From assembly GCF_937999985.1 (NCBI RefSeq), contig NZ_CALLDG010000056.1, forward strand, positions 1-16,206: a DNA stretch of 16,206 nucleotides. The letters run 5' to 3'. Made by a program: the position numbers and the translations under genes. The DNA is from an uncultured Corynebacterium sp. Lineage in GTDB: Bacteria > Actinomycetota > Actinomycetes > Mycobacteriales > Mycobacteriaceae. Under the pieces are notes generated by a model. It made no database searches and had not been told where the DNA came from. It worked only from the letters and a program-made list of their open reading frames with translations. Shown here piece by piece: positions 14,420-16,206 of the stretch. How positions within the stretch are numbered: position 1 is the first letter of the stretch; the number at the start of each line of letters is the position of its first letter.

Positions 14420-15208
14420 ATGGCCGAAGAAGAACAACGCGGCGCCGAAGAAGAAAAGGGCACCGCCGTCATCTACGAGACCAGTGAGCAGCACTCCCCG
14501 GTTCCCCGCGCCATCAGCGGCATCGCCATCGTCGGCTTAGTCTTGGCCGGAGTCATCGGCGTCTGGACCTGGCAGTCGGGTTCGGAGGCCACCTCCCCGA
14601 AGCGCAATACGACAGAGGAGTCGACTGTCGCCATCAGCACAGGAGCGGCTTCTCAGGATCACGATGTGGTTTCCGACGAGCCGACCTCGCAGCCGGATCC
14701 TCCTGCCTACTCCACGCGCGCCCCGCAGTCCGGGAATGGGTCGAACTTCAGCAATGTCGCCCCGCTGGGCCAGGATCCCTACCTGCCGCCCAACGCCTGG
14801 AACGGCCAGCAGAACAACGGCTCGCAGCCATCCGAGACCATCGTCGCGGAAGGCCTGGAGTCCCCCGGGCAGCCACAGCAGCCACAGGTTCCGCCCCAGT
14901 CCCCGTCGACCCAGCAGGCTCCACAGGTCTCGTCGGCTCTGCCGGGCGCGTCGCAGGCGGAACAGCCCGGCACAACTAAGCCCGGCCCCGTCACCGAGAC
15001 CGGCAAGGCCACGGACGGCAGCGCCGAGATCCCCTTCCCGACGGATGGCTTCCCCCCTCTGGAGCCTTCCGACTCGACTAAGCCCGCCGAGCCGCAGCAC
15101 GGGACTGACGAGGCCGAGGATCCAAAGGAACCTAACAGTGGCGAGGCCTCAGACGGCCCCACCGACACCACGGCAGGACCGAAGCCTAAGCCCCGGGACG
15201 GGCGATAA
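14420..15208 (+). CDS. Membrane-anchored protein with Pro/Gln/Ser/Thr-rich extracytoplasmic tail
   Basis: A 262-residue protein not recognised as a named family. An acidic cytoplasmic N-terminus (about 1-29) is followed by one hydrophobic helix (about 31-51, AISGIAIVGLVLAGVIGVW). The remaining 210 residues are low in hydrophobics and rich in Pro, Gln, Ser, Thr, Gly and Glu, with stretches such as GQPQQPQVPPQSPSTQQ. It ends PKPKPRDGR. There is no lipobox and no LPxTG motif, so it is probably a signal-anchored protein whose disordered tail spans the periplasm or cell wall. The start is set by the perfect Shine-Dalgarno at 14405. The last 23 bases overlap the 3' end of convergent manA. It may be a wall-spanning or interaction protein; that is inference. 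Proteins of this type diverge quickly, so homologues may be hard to find. Confidence 0.8.
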   Translation: MAEEEQRGAEEEKGTAVIYETSEQHSPVPRAISGIAIVGLVLAGVIGVWTWQSGSEATSPKRNTTEESTVAISTGAASQDHDVVSDEPTSQPDPPAYSTRAPQSGNGSNFSNVAPLGQDPYLPPNAWNGQQNNGSQPSETIVAEGLESPGQPQQPQVPPQSPSTQQAPQVSSALPGASQAEQPGTTKPGPVTETGKATDGSAEIPFPTDGFPPLEPSDSTKPAEPQHGTDEAEDPKEPNSGEASDGPTDTTAGPKPKPRDGR

Positions 15209-16206
15209 AGGCCTTCCCGCTCACACACGCTTCCTCGCCAGCGGGCACCCACGCGGCGGAGCCGCTGTCCAGGTGCAGCTCCCCACATTCCGTGGCTCCC
15301 CCGACGGCCAACACGATTGCCGGCCCGGCGACTTCTGCCTCCCCGTCCACTCTGCGCAAGCTGAATTCCTCCGCCGGAGTGTGGTACACCCCATCCGCAT
15401 CGGCCTGCAGACGCGGATCCGCGAGCTCCTCCCAGCGCACCACGCTCAGCAGCTCCTCGACGTCGATGTGCTTCGGAGTCAAGCCACAGCGCAGCACGTT
15501 GTCCGAGTTCGCCATGATCTCCACGCCCGTGCCGCGTACATAGGCGTGCAGCTGCCCGGCATCCAGGTATAGCGCTTCGCCTTCCTGCAGAACCACGCGG
15601 TTGAGCAGCAGCGCAAACAGCACGCCTCGGTCGTTCGGGTACTGCTGCTCCAGGCGCAACACCAGGTCCGCCACCTCGCCCACCCAATCGTCCGCGTTGG
15701 CCACAAGCTCCCGGCAGCGCCGCGTGAGGGCGTCAATAATCTCCGGAAGATCCCCCGGCGGCATGTGCAGCGCACACTCGACCGCACCGCGCAGATCGCC
15801 GCGCAGGAAATCCAGCTCGGGCAGGGCCAGCCGATCCAGCAGTTCGGCAGTGCGGGCGACCGGCCGGAAGCCCGCCATCGCCTCGAACTCACCCAGGGCG
15901 ACCAGCAGCTCGGGTTTGTGATTGTCGTCCTTGTAGTTGCGCTCGAAGGCGTCGCGGGCGATCCCGGCGGCCTCGTCGGCGGCGAATCCCGCCTCGGCCT
16001 GTGCCTTCGTCGGATGCACCTGAATGCTCAGCGCACGCTCGGCCGCAAGCAGCTTCAGCAGGAACGGCAGGGCCTTGCGCCCCTGCCCCAGCTGCCCTTC
16101 GGGGTCGGCCTCGATCAGGTCCAGCAGCACCCCAGGCGCCCCCGGGTGCGCACCGAACCACAGCTCGGCTTCCGGCTGCTCGGTCGGGGTGGGCCGCCCC
16201 TGCAGC
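15186..16206 (-). CDS. manA: Mannose-6-phosphate isomerase, class I (N-terminus outside window)
   Basis: Interconverts fructose-6-phosphate and mannose-6-phosphate, supplying mannose for PIMs, lipomannan/LAM and glycoproteins of the corynebacterial envelope. The frame is open to the right edge of the window, and family sequence (PEAELWFGAHPGAPG) is readable upstream of the first possible GTG at 16130, so the gene starts outside. Zinc-site motifs are visible: IQVHPTKAQAEAG (Gln and His), NHKPELLVAL (Glu) and LDAGQLHAYVRGTGVEIM (His). The closing active-site segment is NSDNVLRCGLTPKHID, with Cys where Gly is more usual. About 340 of an expected 390-400 residues are present. The stop codon lies inside the convergent Pro-rich gene (23-bp overlap), and no separate terminator is seen. 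Confidence 0.96.
   Translation of the reverse strand, partial: LQGRPTPTEQPEAELWFGAHPGAPGVLLDLIEADPEGQLGQGRKALPFLLKLLAAERALSIQVHPTKAQAEAGFAADEAAGIARDAFERNYKDDNHKPELLVALGEFEAMAGFRPVARTAELLDRLALPELDFLRGDLRGAVECALHMPPGDLPEIIDALTRRCRELVANADDWVGEVADLVLRLEQQYPNDRGVLFALLLNRVVLQEGEALYLDAGQLHAYVRGTGVEIMANSDNVLRCGLTPKHIDVEELLSVVRWEELADPRLQADADGVYHTPAEEFSLRRVDGEAEVAGPAIVLAVGGATECGELHLDSGSAAWVPAGEEACVSGKAFIARPGA

Noticed and set aside
1..16206. Mobile elements, defence systems, CRISPR arrays, tRNA or rRNA genes
   Set aside because: No transposase, integrase, direct-repeat array, attachment site or structural RNA could be recognised; gene order is the conserved actinobacterial core.

Overview
This is a chromosomal window from a high-GC actinobacterium, almost certainly Corynebacterium. 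The evidence is the gene order aroA-rsgA / secA1-hpf-comF-lpqB-mtrB-mtrA-tmk-ahcY / manA, which is conserved across Corynebacterium and Mycobacterium (the Rv3227 to Rv3255c region of M. tuberculosis), together with the sequence style of SecA1, MtrA and MtrB. The strain may belong to the lipophilic C. jeikeium-like group, but that is only an impression from SecA1. I see no tRNA, rRNA, insertion sequence, prophage, CRISPR array or plasmid marker. No stretch longer than about 185 bases is without a gene.

Left part (1-3270). The 3' end of aroA (shikimate pathway) is followed directly by rsgA (ribosome-assembly GTPase) on the + strand. Two small minus-strand genes, a cap-less HAD-fold protein and a DUF6912 protein, converge on rsgA. 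A divergent intergenic region of about 135 bp then leads to a + strand gene of the Rv3235/DUF6459 family, preceded by a possible 22-codon upstream ORF that overlaps its GTG start. This gene runs tail to tail into secA1. The secA1 terminator hairpin lies inside its last codons.

Central part (3273-13816). Everything is on the minus strand. Read in the direction of transcription, ahcY, tmk, mtrA, mtrB, lpqB and comF are separated by 2, -4, 6, -11 and 5 bp, so they look like one operon. It joins recycling of S-adenosylhomocysteine and dTDP synthesis to the MtrAB-LpqB envelope and cell-division signalling system. After a 130-bp gap comes hpf (ribosome hibernation), with a strong ribosome binding site and its own terminator. 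secA1 (preprotein translocase ATPase) follows.

Right part (13817-16206). A DUF4259 gene lies upstream of ahcY. It is divergent from a gene for a membrane-anchored protein with a long Pro/Gln/Ser/Thr-rich tail, and the two share an apparent back-to-back promoter region. The membrane-protein gene overlaps, tail to tail, the 3' end of manA, which runs off the right edge of the window.

Most of the window is conserved housekeeping DNA, and I do not see a clear new multi-gene system. The points that most deserve a second look are the Rv3235-like gene and its leader ORF, the coding-embedded terminator, the unusual HAD/DUF6912 pair, the Pro-rich surface protein, and short symmetric elements upstream of hpf and ahcY.
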